Shown here in pieces: positions 44,045-52,515 of a stretch of DNA of 64,000 bases. Position numbers and translations under genes: made by a program. This DNA comes from Metallibacterium scheffleri (lineage in GTDB: Bacteria > Pseudomonadota > Gammaproteobacteria > Xanthomonadales > Rhodanobacteraceae): NCBI RefSeq assembly GCF_002077135.1, contig NZ_LDOS01000002.1, forward strand, positions 2,009,865 to 2,073,864, given 5' to 3'. How positions within the stretch are numbered: the stretch's first letter is position 1; every line of letters begins with the position of its first letter. A model generated the notes under the pieces. The model ran no database searches. It saw nothing but the letters and a program-made list of their open reading frames with translations, and was not told where the DNA came from.

Positions 44045-44970
44045 CAGGCGGCCTCGCGGGTCAGTTCGGTGAAGGCCTCGCCGAGGCCGGCGCGGCGCAC
44101 TTCCAGCGCGCTGAGCGTGGCGTCTTCGGCCAGCAGGCGGCGCAACACCGGCTCGGGCTCGCGCACGCTCAGCGTCAGCACGCCGGCGGCGCACTCGCAG
44201 CTCTGCACGCCGGGCCAGGCACGCAGGGTGTCGACGCCGAGCGCGCTGCGGCAGCGGATGCGCGTGCCCGCGCTGCGTGCGCGCATCTCCTCGACGCTGC
44301 CCGCGGCCAGCACGCGCCCCCGCGCCAGCACGACGACGCGATCGGCCAGCGCCTCGGCCTCCTCCAGGTAATGCGTGGTCAACAGGATCGCGCAGCCTTC
44401 GCCGAGCAAAGCGCGCAGCGTCGCCCACAGGCGCTCGCGCGCAGCAATGTCCATGCCCACCGTGGGCTCGTCGAGAAACAGCATCTCCGGGCGCCCGCAC
44501 AAGGCCAGCGCGAACTGCACGCGGCGCTGCTGGCCGCCGGACAGTTTGCCGTAGGGGCGCTGCAACACATCGCCGATACCGGCCAGATCCGCGCATTCGG
44601 CCAGCGCGCGCGGCTGCGGGTAGTAGTTCGCGGTCATGCGCAGCAGCTCGCCGACGCGCAGCGTGTCCGGCAAGGCGCCGTTTTGCAGCATCACCCCGAT
44701 GCGCCGCCGCGGCGCGAGGGTCTGCGGATCGGCGCCGAACAGTTCGACCGTGCCGGCATCGGCGCGGATCAAGCCCAGCAGCAACGCGATCGCCGTGCTT
44801 TTGCCGGCGCCGTTGGAGCCGAGCAGGGCCAGCAACTGCCCGCGCGCCAGGCGCAGATCGACGCCATCCAGGGCGCGCTGCGCGCCGTAGGTCTTGCGCA
44901 CGGCGTGCAACACGGCCAGCGGCGCCGCGACGGATGCGTCGGTGGTAGAGGTCGATGCGTTGCGCGTCAT
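44044..44970 (-). CDS. ABC transporter ATP-binding protein (ABC-2 exporter)
   Basis: A protein of 308 residues from the ATG at 44970, which has GGGAG seven bases upstream; a longer frame to 45051 is unlikely. Walker A GSNGAGKS is at 51-58, signature LSGGQ at 143-147, Walker B MLFLDE at 163-168, then the DrrA/CcmA-like C-terminal domain. It powers the adjacent ABC-2 permease. It is the first gene of the exporter plus two-component operon, divergent from the FAH-family gene. Confidence 0.92.
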   Translation of the reverse strand: MTRNASTSTTDASVAAPLAVLHAVRKTYGAQRALDGVDLRLARGQLLALLGSNGAGKSTAIALLLGLIRADAGTVELFGADPQTLAPRRRIGVMLQNGALPDTLRVGELLRMTANYYPQPRALAECADLAGIGDVLQRPYGKLSGGQQRRVQFALALCGRPEMLFLDEPTVGMDIAARERLWATLRALLGEGCAILLTTHYLEEAEALADRVVVLARGRVLAAGSVEEMRARSAGTRIRCRSALGVDTLRAWPGVQSCECAAGVLTLSVREPEPVLRRLLAEDATLSALEVRRAGLGEAFTELTREAA

Positions 44971-45045
44971 GGCCGGCTCCCGTGTCAATGCCAGTGTCGC
45001 GGCCGGGCGCCCATGCCGGCAGTCGCGCACGTCAGCCATCGGCCT

Positions 45046-45057
45046 TGACACGCGTCA
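45046..45057 (-). promoter_or_regulatory. TGAC-N4-GTCA operator-like motif upstream of the regulator operon
   Basis: TGACACGCGTCA lies 76 bases before the ATPase start and matches the half-site arrangement of the palindrome at 41201-41212 (TGACAGCTGTCA). Only the four central bases differ. It suggests auto-regulation of the two-component operon; it could also influence the divergent FAH-family gene. Confidence 0.5.
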
Positions 45058-45085
45058 TGCGCCAGCCGCCACGCGCGGTCGCCGC

Positions 45086-45113
45086 TTGCCCACGGCCGCG
45101 CTGGTACTACCAT
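45086..45113 (+). promoter_or_regulatory. candidate promoter for the FAH-family gene
   Basis: TTGCCC (45086-45091) and TACCAT (45108-45113) with a 16-base spacer, about 30 bases before the ATG. Reasonable sigma70 match in a GC-rich gap. Confidence 0.45.
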
Positions 45114-45143
45114 GCGCAGCTTGCCTGCAGCGGATCACGCACC

Positions 45144-45827
45144 ATGCCCGTCCTGTTCACGCCCCCCGCCCCCGTCAGCCTGCCGATCCAGGGCAGCAGC
45201 CAGCGCTTTCCGGTGCATCGCGTGTACTGCATCGGGCGCAATTACGGCGACCACGTGCGCGAGATGGGTGGCGACGCCCAACGCTCGCGCCCGGTGTTCT
45301 TCATGAAGCCGGCCGACGCGCTGTGGCTGGATGACGCGGTACCCTACCCCGGCGCCACCAGCGACTTGCACCACGAAGTCGAGATGGTGGTGGCCCTGCG
45401 GCACGGCGGGCACGAGATTGCCGTGGCCGATGCGCTGGCCTGCGTTTACGGTTATGGCGTGGGGCTGGACCTGACCCGCCGCGACCTGCAGAACCTTGCC
45501 AAGGCCGACGGCGCGCCCTGGGACAGCGCCAAGGGCTTCGACGCCTCGGCGCCAATCTCGGCGCTCACCCCGGCCAGCGTGTGCGGCCATCCACAGCACG
45601 CCACGCTCGCGCTTCAGGTCAACGGCGCCACGCGCCAGCAAGCCGACATCGCGCAGATGATCTGGGCGTTGCCCGAGATCATCCACGAGCTATCGAAACT
45701 GTGGACACTGCAGCCCGGCGACGTGATCTTTACCGGCACGCCGGCCGGCGTCGGTCCGCTGCTGCGCGGTGACCGCTTCCACGCCGCGCTCGGCGACATC
45801 GCCACGCTGGAAGGGCATCTGGTCTGA
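45144..45827 (+). CDS. fumarylacetoacetate hydrolase family protein
   Basis: A 227-residue FAH-fold enzyme. CIGRNYGDHVREMG near residue 29 and the metal-binding set Glu78, Glu80 (HHEVEMVVAL) and Asp109 (GVGLDLTRRDLQ) are conserved, as is FTGTPAGVGPL near the end. Small members of this family are acylpyruvate hydrolases or oxaloacetate decarboxylases; the exact substrate cannot be decided. The ATG at 45144 lacks a strong ribosome site but fits the family start. Confidence 0.9.
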   Translation: MPVLFTPPAPVSLPIQGSSQRFPVHRVYCIGRNYGDHVREMGGDAQRSRPVFFMKPADALWLDDAVPYPGATSDLHHEVEMVVALRHGGHEIAVADALACVYGYGVGLDLTRRDLQNLAKADGAPWDSAKGFDASAPISALTPASVCGHPQHATLALQVNGATRQQADIAQMIWALPEIIHELSKLWTLQPGDVIFTGTPAGVGPLLRGDRFHAALGDIATLEGHLV

Positions 45828-45924
45828 GCATGCGCGAGCCGATGGGCATCCGCCGACGCGCAGCACGCGCGCACTCGGCCGGGATCATGCAACACGACAC
45901 CCACCATCACGTGCAGGGCTGGCG

Positions 45925-46764
45925 ATGACGCTGCTGGCATTCGTGTTGTCGCTCGGCGTGATTTCGATCGCCGCCGGCGCGCTGGGCTCGCTGGTGGGTC
46001 TCGGCGGCGGCGTGCTGATCGTGCCGGTACTGGTGCGCTTTTACGACGTCGACATCCGTCTGGCCATCGGCGCCAGCATCGTTTCGGTGATCGCCACCTC
46101 CAGCGGCGCGGCGGCAGCCTATGTGCGCGACGAAATGACCAACTTGCGCGCCGGCATGTTCCTAGAGATCGCCACGGTCACCGGCGCCGTCACCGGCGGC
46201 TACCTCACCACGCTGCTGCCCGCGCGTTTTCTCTACATCCTCTTCGGCGTGGTGCTGGCCTACTCGGCGCTGGCCACCTACCGTCATCGCCATGCCGCCG
46301 CGCTGCTGAGCCATTCCGACGACCGCCTGGCCAACTACTTCAATTTGCACGGCCATTACCGCGACGACGCCGAGCACCGCGACTACGACTACAAGGTGAA
46401 GAACACCTGGATCGGCCTGGCCATGATGTACGTGGCCGGCATGGTCAGCGCCCTGCTCGGCATCGGCTCGGGCGCGCTGAAGGTGCCCGCCATGGACCTC
46501 GCCATGCACCTGCCGATGAAGGTTTCCACCGCCACCAGCAATTTCATGATCGGCGTCACCGCCGCGGCCAGCGCGGGAATGTATTTCGAGCGCGGCCAGA
46601 TCGACCCGGTCATCGCCGCGCCCGTGGCCATCGGCGTGCTGCTGGGCTCGATGTTCGGCGCGCGTTACCTGGGTCGCGCCACCAACAAGGGCGTGCGTCT
46701 GCTGTTTGTGGTGGTGTTGATCGCGGTGGCCGCGGAGATGCTGCAGCGCGGAGTGATGGGATGA
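45925..46764 (+). CDS. TauE/SafE family sulfite/anion exporter
   Basis: A 279-residue membrane protein with eight or so hydrophobic segments and the duplicated TauE/SafE layout: GSLVGLGGGVLIVPVLV near the N-terminus and VSALLGIGSGALKVPAMDL in the second half. Family members move sulfite, sulfoacetate or other small organosulfur anions. Its stop overlaps the start of the DUF1634 gene (ATGA), a conserved pairing that suggests a two-component transporter. Confidence 0.92.
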   Translation: MTLLAFVLSLGVISIAAGALGSLVGLGGGVLIVPVLVRFYDVDIRLAIGASIVSVIATSSGAAAAYVRDEMTNLRAGMFLEIATVTGAVTGGYLTTLLPARFLYILFGVVLAYSALATYRHRHAAALLSHSDDRLANYFNLHGHYRDDAEHRDYDYKVKNTWIGLAMMYVAGMVSALLGIGSGALKVPAMDLAMHLPMKVSTATSNFMIGVTAAASAGMYFERGQIDPVIAAPVAIGVLLGSMFGARYLGRATNKGVRLLFVVVLIAVAAEMLQRGVMG

Positions 46765-47201
46765 GCCGCGGACATCCGCACCCGCACGCCGCGCCGCTGC
46801 GGGCCGCTGAACTGACGCGCCGCGTACGCCAGGTGGAACTGGCGATCAGCTGGGTGTTGCGCATCGGCGTGATCGTCTCGGTGCTGGTGATCGGCGCGGG
46901 CCTGCTGTTGATGTTCCTGCACCACCCCGAGCAGGCGCGGCTTTGGGATGACGGCAGCAACTACCACGCGCTGGTACAGCCCGGCGCCTATTTCCCGCAC
47001 AGCCTGGCGCAGTTGCGCGCGGCGCTCGCGGCGGGCGCAGGCAGTGGCGTGGTGGTACTGGGCGTGCTGCTGCTGATCCTCACGCCAGTATTGCGCGTGG
47101 CGGTCTCGGTGCTGTCGTTCGTGTATGAGCGCGACATGCCAATGGTGCTGGTGACACTGTTCGTGCTGACAGTCCTCGTGTTGTCGTTTGTGCTGGCCTG
47201 A
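46761..47201 (+). CDS. DUF1634 membrane protein, TauE/SafE partner
   Basis: A 146-residue protein with three hydrophobic segments (about 35-53, 92-111, 124-145) and a His-rich N-terminus (GHPHPHAAP). DUF1634 genes usually follow a TauE/SafE gene, as here with ATGA overlap, so it is probably an accessory subunit. Its biochemical role is not established. Confidence 0.87.
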   Translation: MSRGHPHPHAAPLRAAELTRRVRQVELAISWVLRIGVIVSVLVIGAGLLLMFLHHPEQARLWDDGSNYHALVQPGAYFPHSLAQLRAALAAGAGSGVVVLGVLLLILTPVLRVAVSVLSFVYERDMPMVLVTLFVLTVLVLSFVLA

Positions 47202-47215
47202 AGCCTGGGCATAAT
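47188..47215 (+). promoter_or_regulatory. candidate mscL promoter
   Basis: TTGTGC (47188-47193) and CATAAT (47210-47215) with a 16-base spacer, 33 bases before the mscL start. Reasonable sigma70 match; it begins inside the end of the DUF1634 gene. Confidence 0.45.
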
Positions 47216-47247
47216 GTTCCCGGTCATGCGGCCTTGGGGAGAACACC

Positions 47248-47652
47248 GTGGGAATGCTCAGCGAGTTCAAACAATTTGCCATGCGCGGCAACGTCATGGA
47301 CCTGGCTGTCGGCGTGGTGATCGGCGCGGCTTTCGGCAAGATCATCACCGCGCTGGTGGACAACGTGATCATGCCGCCGATCGGCCTGCTCATCGGCGGC
47401 GTGGACTTCTCGGCGTGGAAATGGGTGCTGCGCGCGGCGCAGCCGGGGCACCCCGAGGTCGCCATCGCCATCGGCGTGTTCATCAACACGGTGATCCAGT
47501 TCCTGATCATCGCCCTGGCGATCTTCCTGATGGTGCGCGGGATCAACAAACTGGCGAAGCCCAAGCCCGCCGAAGCCGGTCCGCCGCCACCGCCGCCGGC
47601 CGACGTGCAATTGCTCACCGAGATCCGCGACCTGCTCAAGCAGCAGCAATAG
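47248..47652 (+). CDS. mscL: large-conductance mechanosensitive channel
   Basis: A 134-residue MscL (E. coli 136). The N-terminal amphipathic helix and TM1 ([21 protein letters not shown], here split as [11 protein letters not shown] plus DLAVGVVIG), a short periplasmic loop, TM2 and the C-terminal helix are all recognisable. It opens under hypo-osmotic membrane tension. The start is GTG with GGGGAG upstream; an ATG lies two codons later. Confidence 0.95.
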   Translation: MGMLSEFKQFAMRGNVMDLAVGVVIGAAFGKIITALVDNVIMPPIGLLIGGVDFSAWKWVLRAAQPGHPEVAIAIGVFINTVIQFLIIALAIFLMVRGINKLAKPKPAEAGPPPPPPADVQLLTEIRDLLKQQQ

Positions 47653-47664
47653 GCCTGCGCGGTT

Positions 47665-48477
47665 TCAGCCCGCCGCCAGCGGCGCATGGCAGCGGAACCA
47701 TTCGGCCGCCAGCACCGCCGCGGCGGCCGCGACATTCAGACTTTCCACCGCGCCGCTGCCGGGGATGCGCAGGCGCACGTCAGCCGCCGCGATGAAGGCC
47801 GCATCCAGGCCCGCGCCTTCGGTGCCCAGCGCCAGCAGCGCGCGTGCCGGCAGCGGCGCGGCGTAGATCGAGCGCGCGCGGTGCGGCGTGCTGGCCGCCA
47901 CCGCAAACCCCGCCGCGCGCACCTCGGCCAGCGCGGCGGACGCAGCATGCACGGTGAGCAACGGCACCGCCTCGGCGCCGCCCTCGGCCACGCGCAGCGC
48001 GGCGGATGAGAGCAGCGCGCCGCCGCTTTCCGGCACCAGCACAGCCGCCACGCCAAAATGCGCGGCGCTGCGCAGGATCGCGCCGAGATTGTGCGGATTG
48101 CCCACGCCATCCAGCCACAGCAGCAGCGCGGGACCAGCCGGCAGGGCGCGCAGCAGCGTTTGCAGATCCGGCGCCTGCGGGCGCAGAAATGCCGCGCACA
48201 CGCCCTCGTGGTGCGTGCTGGCGGAGAGTTTTTGCAACTCATCCGGCGCGACGATGCGATAACCGATGCGATGCTTGACGCACCACGCCAGCAGCGCGCG
48301 CAGTTCGCGCTGGCGCTCGGCGACCAGCCACAGCTTGCGCAAGTCCTGCGGCCGCCGCGCGAACGCGGCGAGGCAGGCGTTGACGCCGATCAGGCGCTGT
48401 TCGAGCTCACGTGCGGGCGCGGGCGATGCAGGGCTGCGCGGCGTCAGGCGTCGCGGATCGGAAGGAGGCATCGGCAT
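47665..48477 (-). CDS. SpoU/TrmH-family rRNA methyltransferase (RlmB-like)
   Basis: A 270-residue SPOUT methyltransferase with an N-terminal L30e-like RNA-binding domain (GVNACLAAF near 31). Motif 1 is GVGNPHNLGAILRSAAHFG (124-142), motif 2 ALGTEGAGL and motif 3 IPGSGAVESLNVAAA, which together bind AdoMet in a trefoil knot. It 2'-O-methylates rRNA or tRNA; it is closest in layout to RlmB (23S G2251), but the target is not certain. TATAAT lies six bases before the ATG, and the gene converges with mscL. Confidence 0.88.
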   Translation of the reverse strand: MPMPPSDPRRLTPRSPASPAPARELEQRLIGVNACLAAFARRPQDLRKLWLVAERQRELRALLAWCVKHRIGYRIVAPDELQKLSASTHHEGVCAAFLRPQAPDLQTLLRALPAGPALLLWLDGVGNPHNLGAILRSAAHFGVAAVLVPESGGALLSSAALRVAEGGAEAVPLLTVHAASAALAEVRAAGFAVAASTPHRARSIYAAPLPARALLALGTEGAGLDAAFIAAADVRLRIPGSGAVESLNVAAAAAVLAAEWFRCHAPLAAG

Positions 48478-48489
48478 GCGCGGATTATA
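48477..48489 (-). promoter_or_regulatory. TATAAT six bases before the methyltransferase start
   Basis: On the minus strand a consensus -10 TATAAT (48489-48484) is followed by six bases and the ATG at 48477, so transcription would begin at or next to the start codon. There is no ribosome site. This is the strongest of five cases of leaderless geometry in the window. Confidence 0.55.
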
Positions 48490-48664
48490 GTGAGGGCGGC
48501 CGGGCTGCTGCGCTTTGGCCGCTGCGGGCGTTGCGGGCCATCGCGCGGCTCCGTCAGGGACGCGAAGCGCGCGCAGGAACCGCCTGGATCACTTTCCCGC
48601 TGTTGCGGTCGTTGTGGTTTTTGCGCACTGTGCAGACGCCATGCGGCATTGCGGACATCGCGCC

Positions 48665-49207
48665 ATGACCCGATTGTTCCTGCGCATCGCCGATCTCGTC
48701 ACGCTCGATGTCGATGCCATCGTCAATGCCGCCAACCCCACGCTGCTCGGCGGTGGCGGCGTGGATGGCGCCATCCACCGCGCCGCTGGCCCGCGCCTGC
48801 TGGCCGCATGCCGCGCGCTGCCCGAGGTCACACCCGGCGTGCGCTGCCCCACCGGCGCAGCCCGCATCACGCCTGCATTCGATCTACCGGCGCGCTGGGT
48901 GATCCACACGGTCGGCCCGATCTGGCAGGACGGGGCGCAGGGCGAAGCCGCGGCGCTGGCGTCGTGCTATCGCAACAGTCTGGCGCTGGCCGTGCAGGCC
49001 GGCGTGCGCAGCGTGGCGTTTCCCGCGATCAGCTGCGGCGTCTATGGCTATCCCTACGCTGCGGCCGCGCGCGTGGCACTGGCCACGCTGCACACGGCCG
49101 GCGCGGCGCAAGACCTGCGCGTGCTGCTGTGCGCCTGGTCAACTGCGGGCGCCGCCCATTACCGTGACGTCGCCGCGACGCTGGGGATCGCGCTGGCCGC
49201 GGACTGA
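48665..49207 (+). CDS. macrodomain protein, O-acetyl-ADP-ribose deacetylase-like
   Basis: A 180-residue single macrodomain. The adenosine/ribose pocket residues are clear: [27 protein letters not shown] here broken into NAAN (21-24) and [10 protein letters not shown] (29-38), then WVIHTVGP and [13 protein letters not shown]. Bacterial homologues (YmdB type) remove acetyl from O-acetyl-ADP-ribose or ADP-ribose from proteins. No ADP-ribosyltransferase or toxin gene is nearby to suggest a DarG-like antitoxin role. Confidence 0.92.
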   Translation: MTRLFLRIADLVTLDVDAIVNAANPTLLGGGGVDGAIHRAAGPRLLAACRALPEVTPGVRCPTGAARITPAFDLPARWVIHTVGPIWQDGAQGEAAALASCYRNSLALAVQAGVRSVAFPAISCGVYGYPYAAAARVALATLHTAGAAQDLRVLLCAWSTAGAAHYRDVAATLGIALAAD

Positions 49208-49220
49208 ACCACTCCACCCC

Positions 49221-49235
49221 TACAATGCGCCGATG
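49221..49235 (+). promoter_or_regulatory. TACAAT six bases before the dusB start
   Basis: TACAAT (49221-49226), six bases, then ATG (49233-49235). The hexamer is a good -10 match and the distance would put the transcription start at the ATG. No -35 or ribosome site is visible. Confidence 0.5.
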
Positions 49236-50219
49236 CAGATCGGCCCCTACCGCATCGACCCGCCGCTGGTGCTGGCGCCCATGGCCGGGGTCACCGACAA
49301 ACCCTTCCGCCTGCTGTGCAAACGCATGGGCGCGGGTCTGGCCGTGTCCGAGATGACCCACTCCGACCCACGCCTGTGGACCAGCGCCAAATCGCTGCAG
49401 CGCATGGATCACGCCGGTGAGCCCGCGCCAGTAAGCGTGCAGATCGCCGGCAGCGATCCACGCCTGCTGGCCGCTGCCGCGCGCTACAACGTGGACCACG
49501 GCGCGCAGATCATCGACATCAACATGGGCTGCCCGGCCAAGAAGGTGTGCAACGTGTGGGCCGGTTCGGCGCTGCTGCAGGACGAACCACTGGTGGCGCG
49601 CATCCTCGGCGCCGTGGTCGCGGCGGTGCCGGTGCCGGTGACGCTGAAGATCCGCACCGGCTGGGACCATGAAAACATCAACGCCGTGCGCATCGCGCGC
49701 ATCGCCGAGGGCGCCGGCATCGCGGCGCTGGCGGTGCATGGGCGCACGCGCGCCGACAAATACGATGGCGCAGCCGAGTACGCCACCATCGCCGCGGTCA
49801 AGGCCGCCGTGCGCATCCCGGTGATCGCCAACGGCGACATCGACGGTCCGCACAAGGCGCGTGCCGTGCTCGATGCCACCGGCGCCGACGCGCTGATGAT
49901 CGGCCGCGGCGCGCAGGGGCGACCATGGATCTTCGGCCAGATCTCACGCTATCTCGCTGACGGCGTGTTGCTGCCGGAGCCTGAACCCGCGGCGGTAGGC
50001 GAAATCCTCCGCGCGCATCTGTGCGCGCTGCATGCCTTCTACGGCGAGGATGCCGGCGTGCGCATCGCGCGCAAGCATCTCGGCTGGTATGCCAGGGACC
50101 GTGCCGAGAACACCGCGTTCCGCCACATCATCAATGCCGCCACCGACGCCGCCACGCAGCTGCGCCTGACCACCGATTACTTCGCGCGTCAGGGACCGCG
50201 CGGCACGCGCGCCGCTTGA
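49233..50219 (+). CDS. dusB: tRNA-dihydrouridine synthase DusB
   Basis: FMN enzyme that reduces uridines in the tRNA D-loop, 328 residues. MQIGPYRIDPPLVLAPMAGVTD is the DusB N-terminus (shown here up to the APMAG motif), and NMGCPAKKVCN carries the catalytic Cys106. HGRTRADKYDG, IPVIANGDI and MIGRGAQGRPWIF line the FMN phosphate site. In many gammaproteobacteria dusB is followed by fis; here metK follows and no fis is seen. Confidence 0.94.
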   Translation: MQIGPYRIDPPLVLAPMAGVTDKPFRLLCKRMGAGLAVSEMTHSDPRLWTSAKSLQRMDHAGEPAPVSVQIAGSDPRLLAAAARYNVDHGAQIIDINMGCPAKKVCNVWAGSALLQDEPLVARILGAVVAAVPVPVTLKIRTGWDHENINAVRIARIAEGAGIAALAVHGRTRADKYDGAAEYATIAAVKAAVRIPVIANGDIDGPHKARAVLDATGADALMIGRGAQGRPWIFGQISRYLADGVLLPEPEPAAVGEILRAHLCALHAFYGEDAGVRIARKHLGWYARDRAENTAFRHIINAATDAATQLRLTTDYFARQGPRGTRAA

Positions 50220-50472
50220 ACACGGATCGTCCAATCGACGGCGCTTCGCGCCCATAACCGGGCTACGGGCTTGTCGCGCAGAGCCCAATCCATACCCAAA
50301 CCACCGCGCCATCCTCCCGTGTCCGATCGCGCAATCCAGGTCGAATGCATTTGGACGTCTGGACGTCGATTCCACGAAGTCGCGCGCCAGCAGCCTATTC
50401 ATCCACGCGCCGGCGGATGTGGCTACAATGCGCGCCAGTTTTATCTCTCCATCCTGATCAAGGGATATTTTG
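50220..50472. other. metK upstream region
   Basis: These 253 bases have no gene. They contain a tandem 8-base direct repeat TGGACGTC (50352-50359 and 50360-50367), a TACAAT hexamer at 50424-50429 suited as -10 for metK about 43 bases before the ATG, and AAGGGA as ribosome site. I see no known SAM or SAH riboswitch fold. Confidence 0.5.
50424..50429 (+). promoter_or_regulatory. candidate -10 of metK
   Basis: TACAAT about 43 bases before the metK ATG; the -35 is not clear. A tandem TGGACGTC repeat about 60 bases further upstream might bind a regulator. Confidence 0.45.
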
Positions 50473-51741
50473 ATGAGCAGCTACCTCTTCACCTCCGAGT
50501 CGGTCTCCGAAGGTCACCCGGACAAGGTCGCCGACCAGATCTCCGACGCCGTGCTCGACGCCATCCTGGCGCAGGATGCGCGCGCGCGCGTGGCCTGCGA
50601 AACCATGGTCAAGACCGGCGTCGCCATCGTCGGCGGCGAGATCACCACCAACGCCTGGGTGGACATCGAGGCGCTGGCGCGCAAGGTGATCAACGACATC
50701 GGCTACACCACCTCCAACATCGGCTTCGACGGCCACACCTGCGGCGTGCTCAATCTGATCGGCAAGCAATCGCCGGACATCGCCCAGGGCGTGGACCGCA
50801 AGAAGCCCGAGGAACAGGGTGCCGGCGACCAGGGCCTGATGTTCGGCTTCGCCTGCCGCGAGACCGCCACGCTGATGCCGGCGCCGATCCACTACGCGCA
50901 CCGTCTGGTCGAGCAGCAGGCCAAGGTGCGCAAGGCCGGCAAGCTGAAGTGGCTGCGTCCGGATGCGAAAAGCCAGGTGACGCTGCGCTACGACGACCAG
51001 AAAATCGTCGGCCTCGACGCCGTGGTGCTGTCCACCCAGCACGACCCCGACATCAAGCACAAGGATCTGGTCGAGGCGGTGCGCGAGCACGTGCTCAAGC
51101 CGGTGCTGCCCAAGGCCTGGCTGGACAAGCTGCCGGCCAACAAGGTGCACATCAACCCGACCGGCAAATTCGTCATCGGCGGACCGGTGGGCGACTGCGG
51201 GCTGACCGGGCGCAAAATCATCGTCGACAGCTACGGCGGCTGGGCGCGCCACGGCGGCGGCGCGTTCTCCGGCAAGGACCCGTCCAAGGTCGACCGCTCG
51301 GCGGCCTACGCCGCGCGCTACGTGGCCAAGAACATCGTCGCCGCGGGTCTGGCCGAGCGCTGCGAGATCCAGATCTCCTACGCCATCGGCGTGGCGCATC
51401 CCACGTCCGTGTCGGTGACCACGTTCGGCACCGGCGTGATCGAGGACAGCGCCATCGAGAAACTCATCCGCGCGCACTTCGACCTGCGCCCGTACGGACT
51501 GGTCACCATGCTCGACCTGCTGCACCCGATGTACCAGGCCACCGCCAGCTACGGCCACTTCGGCCGCGCGCCGCAGCAGCACACCTACCACTGGAGCCAG
51601 CGCGAAAACGGCAAGGACGTGAAAAAGTCCACGCAGTTCACCGCGTTCTCGTGGGAGAAAACCGACCGCGCCGAGGCGTTGCGCGAGGCCGCCGGCCTCG
51701 GCCGCAAGCTGGCTGCCAAGGCCGCGCGCAACAAGCGCTGA
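50473..51741 (+). CDS. metK: S-adenosylmethionine synthetase
   Basis: Makes AdoMet from methionine and ATP, cytosolic. The 422-residue protein is longer than E. coli MetK (384) but has all motifs: GHPDK at 14-18, [13 protein letters not shown] (the ATP-binding P-loop-like hexapeptide), [18 protein letters not shown] for phosphate binding, and the conserved C-terminal region with [15 protein letters not shown]. The extra length comes from a loop and the basic C-terminus. The ATG at 50473 has AAGGGA upstream; the TTG one codon before it is not needed. Confidence 0.97.
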   Translation: MSSYLFTSESVSEGHPDKVADQISDAVLDAILAQDARARVACETMVKTGVAIVGGEITTNAWVDIEALARKVINDIGYTTSNIGFDGHTCGVLNLIGKQSPDIAQGVDRKKPEEQGAGDQGLMFGFACRETATLMPAPIHYAHRLVEQQAKVRKAGKLKWLRPDAKSQVTLRYDDQKIVGLDAVVLSTQHDPDIKHKDLVEAVREHVLKPVLPKAWLDKLPANKVHINPTGKFVIGGPVGDCGLTGRKIIVDSYGGWARHGGGAFSGKDPSKVDRSAAYAARYVAKNIVAAGLAERCEIQISYAIGVAHPTSVSVTTFGTGVIEDSAIEKLIRAHFDLRPYGLVTMLDLLHPMYQATASYGHFGRAPQQHTYHWSQRENGKDVKKSTQFTAFSWEKTDRAEALREAAGLGRKLAAKAARNKR

Positions 51742-51798
51742 AACGCTGCTGCGACTCATCTCGAATCAATCGCGTCGGAGGACCAGGAATCATCCGAT

Positions 51799-51948
51799 CG
51801 TCATTCCCGCACAGGAACGTCATCCCCGAGTGCTTGTGTCGGGGACGGGAAGCGATTCACAGCAGCGAAGCTGGTCATCCAGCGCCACGCGAACCCACGG
51901 GATCCCCGCCCCCGCCTTCGCGGGGGCAGGCTCTGCGCGGGGATGACG
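51799..51948. repeat. dispersed hairpin repeat, copy 2
   Basis: Inverted ends (CGTCATTCCCGC on the left; GCGGGGATGACGG on the right), the same TCCCCGA/TCGGGGA hairpin as copy 1 (51823-51845) and a second perfect hairpin GCCCCCG/CGGGGGC (51908-51927). It lies between the convergent metK and universal-stress genes, where it could also serve as a bidirectional terminator. Confidence 0.72.
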
Positions 51949-52005
51949 GGCCCAACGAACTGGCTGCTGCGCTGAGGAATCCCGTCTTGCCGTGCGTGCT
52001 TGTCC

Positions 52006-52431
52006 TCAGGGCACCAGCGTCACCGGCACCTTGGCCTCGTCGAGCACGGTGCGCGACACCGAGCCCAGCAGCCAGCGCATGAGCAGGTTCTTTTCGGTGT
52101 GGCCCATGACCAGCGCGGCGGCGTTGCTGCTGCGCAGCGCATCGATCAGCAGCTCGGCCGGCGCGCCCAGCAATACTTCGCCGCTGCACTCGACGCCTGC
52201 GGCCTTGGCGGTAGCGCTGAGCTTCATCAGCGTCTGACGCATGTCCGCGATGCGTTGCGGATCGACCTCACCCATGCCAACGCCGCCGTACACCTCGGGC
52301 AGTTCGATCACGCTGATCACGCGCAGCGGTTGCGCGCGCAGCCGCGCCAGATCCAGCGCGTAGTCGAAAGCGCGCTGCGCGGGGCCGGACCCATCCCAAG
52401 CCACCAGCAGTGGCGCCGTGTTCGCAGCCAT
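52006..52431 (-). CDS. universal stress protein family protein
   Basis: A 141-residue single UspA domain. It opens with PLLVAWDGSGPAQRAFDYAL, the typical Asp-containing first strand, and ends with VMGHTEKNLLMRWLLGSVSRTVL. In the latter the ATP-binding G-2x-G-9x-GS pattern is only partly kept (GHTE in place of GxxG), so nucleotide binding is uncertain. AAGGG precedes the ATG. It converges with metK. Confidence 0.88.
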   Translation of the reverse strand: MAANTAPLLVAWDGSGPAQRAFDYALDLARLRAQPLRVISVIELPEVYGGVGMGEVDPQRIADMRQTLMKLSATAKAAGVECSGEVLLGAPAELLIDALRSSNAAALVMGHTEKNLLMRWLLGSVSRTVLDEAKVPVTLVP

Positions 52432-52515
52432 AACCCTTCTCCAGCCAAGCCAACCCGCAGCGAGCGGGCACGAGCCCATGCTGCCGCGATATCCAGGCTG
52501 CCGCCTTGACCGGGA

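Noticed and set aside
48665-49207. Macrodomain gene as a DarG-like antitoxin
   Set aside because: No adjacent ADP-ribosyltransferase toxin; neighbours are housekeeping RNA-modification and channel genes.
50220-50472. SAM or SAH riboswitch before metK
   Set aside because: I could not fold the leader into any known class; only a simple promoter and a short tandem repeat are apparent.
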